Shown here piece by piece: positions 6,026-6,603 of a stretch of 6,603 nt of DNA. Every line of letters begins with the position of its first letter. Position 1 is the first letter of the stretch. The DNA comes from CAYMKL01 sp964390805 (GTDB lineage Bacteria > Chloroflexota > Anaerolineae > VGOG01). The notes beneath the pieces were generated by a model. It worked only from the letters and a program-made list of their open reading frames with translations. It was not told the DNA's origin and did no database searches. Position numbers and translations under genes: made by a program. The stretch spans positions 1-6,603 of the forward strand of contig CAYMKL010000214.1 in assembly GCA_964390805.1 (NCBI GenBank), given 5' to 3'.

Positions 6026-6060
6026 GGTGATTCTCCTTTCGATTCAGTGCTTTGATATGC

Positions 6061-6096
6061 GGGATCTTTTCCACATCAGATCCCAAAAAGGATCTG
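6061..6096 (-). promoter_or_regulatory. Three-arm GATCC hairpin region in the DUF1116 leader
   Basis: On the minus strand three complementary arms follow each other: CAGATCC (6096-6090), GGGATCTG (6084-6077) and AGATCCC (6067-6061). The middle arm can pair with the first (7 bp, loop TTTTTG) or with the third (7 bp, loop about 10 nt), so two mutually exclusive hairpins are possible some 20 nt before the ribosome site of the DUF1116 gene. Neither sequesters the ribosome site directly. The first hairpin could equally be a leftover from the end of the decayed ABC-ATPase gene, whose stop codon (6078-6076) lies in the middle arm. Confidence 0.4.
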
Positions 6097-6255
6097 TACG
6101 GAAATCTCCTTGCGAAGATTCTCTCGTGAGTACACGAAACAGTTGACCTCATGGCCAGGCGCGATCTCCATCGGCGCTGGTGGCAGTTCCTCCGCCCAGC
6201 GAGGCGTGGCGTGCTCGCAGCGAGGGTGAAATCTGCTACGGGCCCGCTGGCCAAT
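6076..6255 (-). pseudogene. Remnant of an oligopeptide/dipeptide ABC transporter ATPase (C terminus only)
   Basis: A short frame ending in TGA at 6078-6076 contains SRFHPRCEHAT, then WAEELPPAPMEIAPGHEVNC. This is the hallmark C-terminal segment of Dpp/Opp-type ATPases (oligo_HPY region), typically GCRFHPRCPxA...E.P.L..V.PGH.VAC. Everything upstream is missing: the frame is blocked by TGA at 6261-6259, no Walker A, signature or Walker B motif is present, and the intact DUF2283 gene begins its coding region right there. A few bases around 6236-6244, where the usual Gly-Cys before RFHPRC should be, look disrupted by a small insertion. It implies that a peptide or nickel-type ABC transporter once stood before the DUF1116 gene and was deleted. 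A chance match is unlikely given the order and spacing of FHPRC and PGH. Confidence 0.8.
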
Positions 6256-6279
6256 ACCTCAGCCTTCTCCGCTCCACGT

Positions 6280-6522
6280 TCACCGACGAGATGCCTCAAG
6301 AATCGTCAGTCCTACTAGACGGTTGTCCCTATAGTCTAAGATAATCCCTTCGTCTAGCATTTCACTGTGCGTTGAAGCTGGCTTTTCCTCAAAGTGAAGA
6401 TAAAGCACGTCTGCCTCTGCATCATAGTCCAACCACATCTTAGTTCTCGGCAACTTGATGAAGTTTGCCGTGGCCCTGAACAAGTAATTGATGTTCTGTT
6501 TCTCTAAGAGTTCTGCGACCAT
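6280..6522 (-). CDS. DUF2283 family small protein
   Basis: The product is 80 residues. From residue 29 it matches the DUF2283 pattern: MWLDYDAEADVLYLHF, then EMLDEGIILDYRDNRLVGLTILEASRR at the C terminus. The function of the family is unknown; its genes are often found beside small toxin-like DUF4258 genes, but no such partner is visible in this window. Start: the ATG at 6522 has GGAGG 8 nt upstream and includes a lead segment (FRATANFIKLPRTK) of the kind seen in longer family members; an internal ATG at 6438 would give only the core and has a weak ribosome site. GC content is clearly lower, near 48% by hand count of two 60-base lines, than in the DUF1116 gene, which fits recent arrival and the deletion scar just downstream. 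Confidence 0.82.
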   Translation of the reverse strand: MVAELLEKQNINYLFRATANFIKLPRTKMWLDYDAEADVLYLHFEEKPASTHSEMLDEGIILDYRDNRLVGLTILEASRR

Positions 6523-6603
6523 ATAACCATCCTCCGATTATACTTGCGAGGTAACTACTCAGGCCGTAAGCGTTCGTCAAGATGTTCATAAAACCTCCAC
6601 GAG

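Noticed and set aside
5916..6299. A 127-codon minus-strand frame starting with TTG at 6299
   Set aside because: It has no family-like sequence, runs into the DUF1116 gene in the wrong frame, and the real relic in this region (FHPRC...PGH) is in a different frame.
6537..6542. Perfect TATAAT on the minus strand before DUF2283
   Set aside because: Transcription from it would begin around 6530, past the GGAGG ribosome site, and no acceptable -35 lies 16-18 bp upstream.

Overview
All recognisable genes lie on the minus strand, so the window reads from high to low coordinates. Coding DNA is GC-rich, starts are mostly ATG with clear AAGGAG/GGAGG sites, and the gaps hold unusual repeats. This looks like a chromosomal segment of an environmental bacterium. 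A Chloroflexota-like source is my guess from gene families and repeat style; no marker gene in the window proves it.

Layout in transcription order: (1) a small DUF2283 protein (6522-6280), lower in GC than its neighbours; (2) a decayed fragment of an oligopeptide-type ABC transporter ATPase, only its C-terminal FHPRC...PGH part (about 6255-6076); (3) a DUF1116 protein (6025-4751), the family of E. coli YlbE/AllG; (4) a 230-bp gap with a heptamer array and a TA-flanked 123-bp element with inverted ends; (5) a double-domain 'cyclase family' hydrolase (4520-2847) whose N-terminal domain has lost most of its metal-binding motif; (6) an endonuclease/exonuclease/phosphatase-fold protein (2799-1891); (7) an NmrA-like NAD(P)-binding protein (1894-998) that overlaps gene 6 by ATGA; (8) a 422-bp block of 123-bp tandem repeats carrying a nested second repeat; (9) a DinB-fold protein (599-108), followed by another heptamer array.

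How the genes may work together: DUF1116 proteins are part of oxamate carbamoyltransferase in allantoin breakdown, and cyclase-family enzymes hydrolyse amide or cyclic amide bonds. The adjacent pair therefore suggests catabolism of an amide or N-heterocyclic compound, and the broken peptide-type transporter gene upstream may be what is left of its uptake system. This is inference. The three downstream genes (phosphatase fold, NmrA, DinB) look like general or stress functions with no obvious shared pathway.

The most unusual content is intergenic. Three separate gaps hold degenerate 7-bp tandem arrays of different sequence, two of them inverted halfway so that they fold into long hairpins. There are also the 123-bp array, which supplies the stop codon of the NmrA gene, and the TA-flanked element, which contains two NrdR-box-like sites 33 bp apart.
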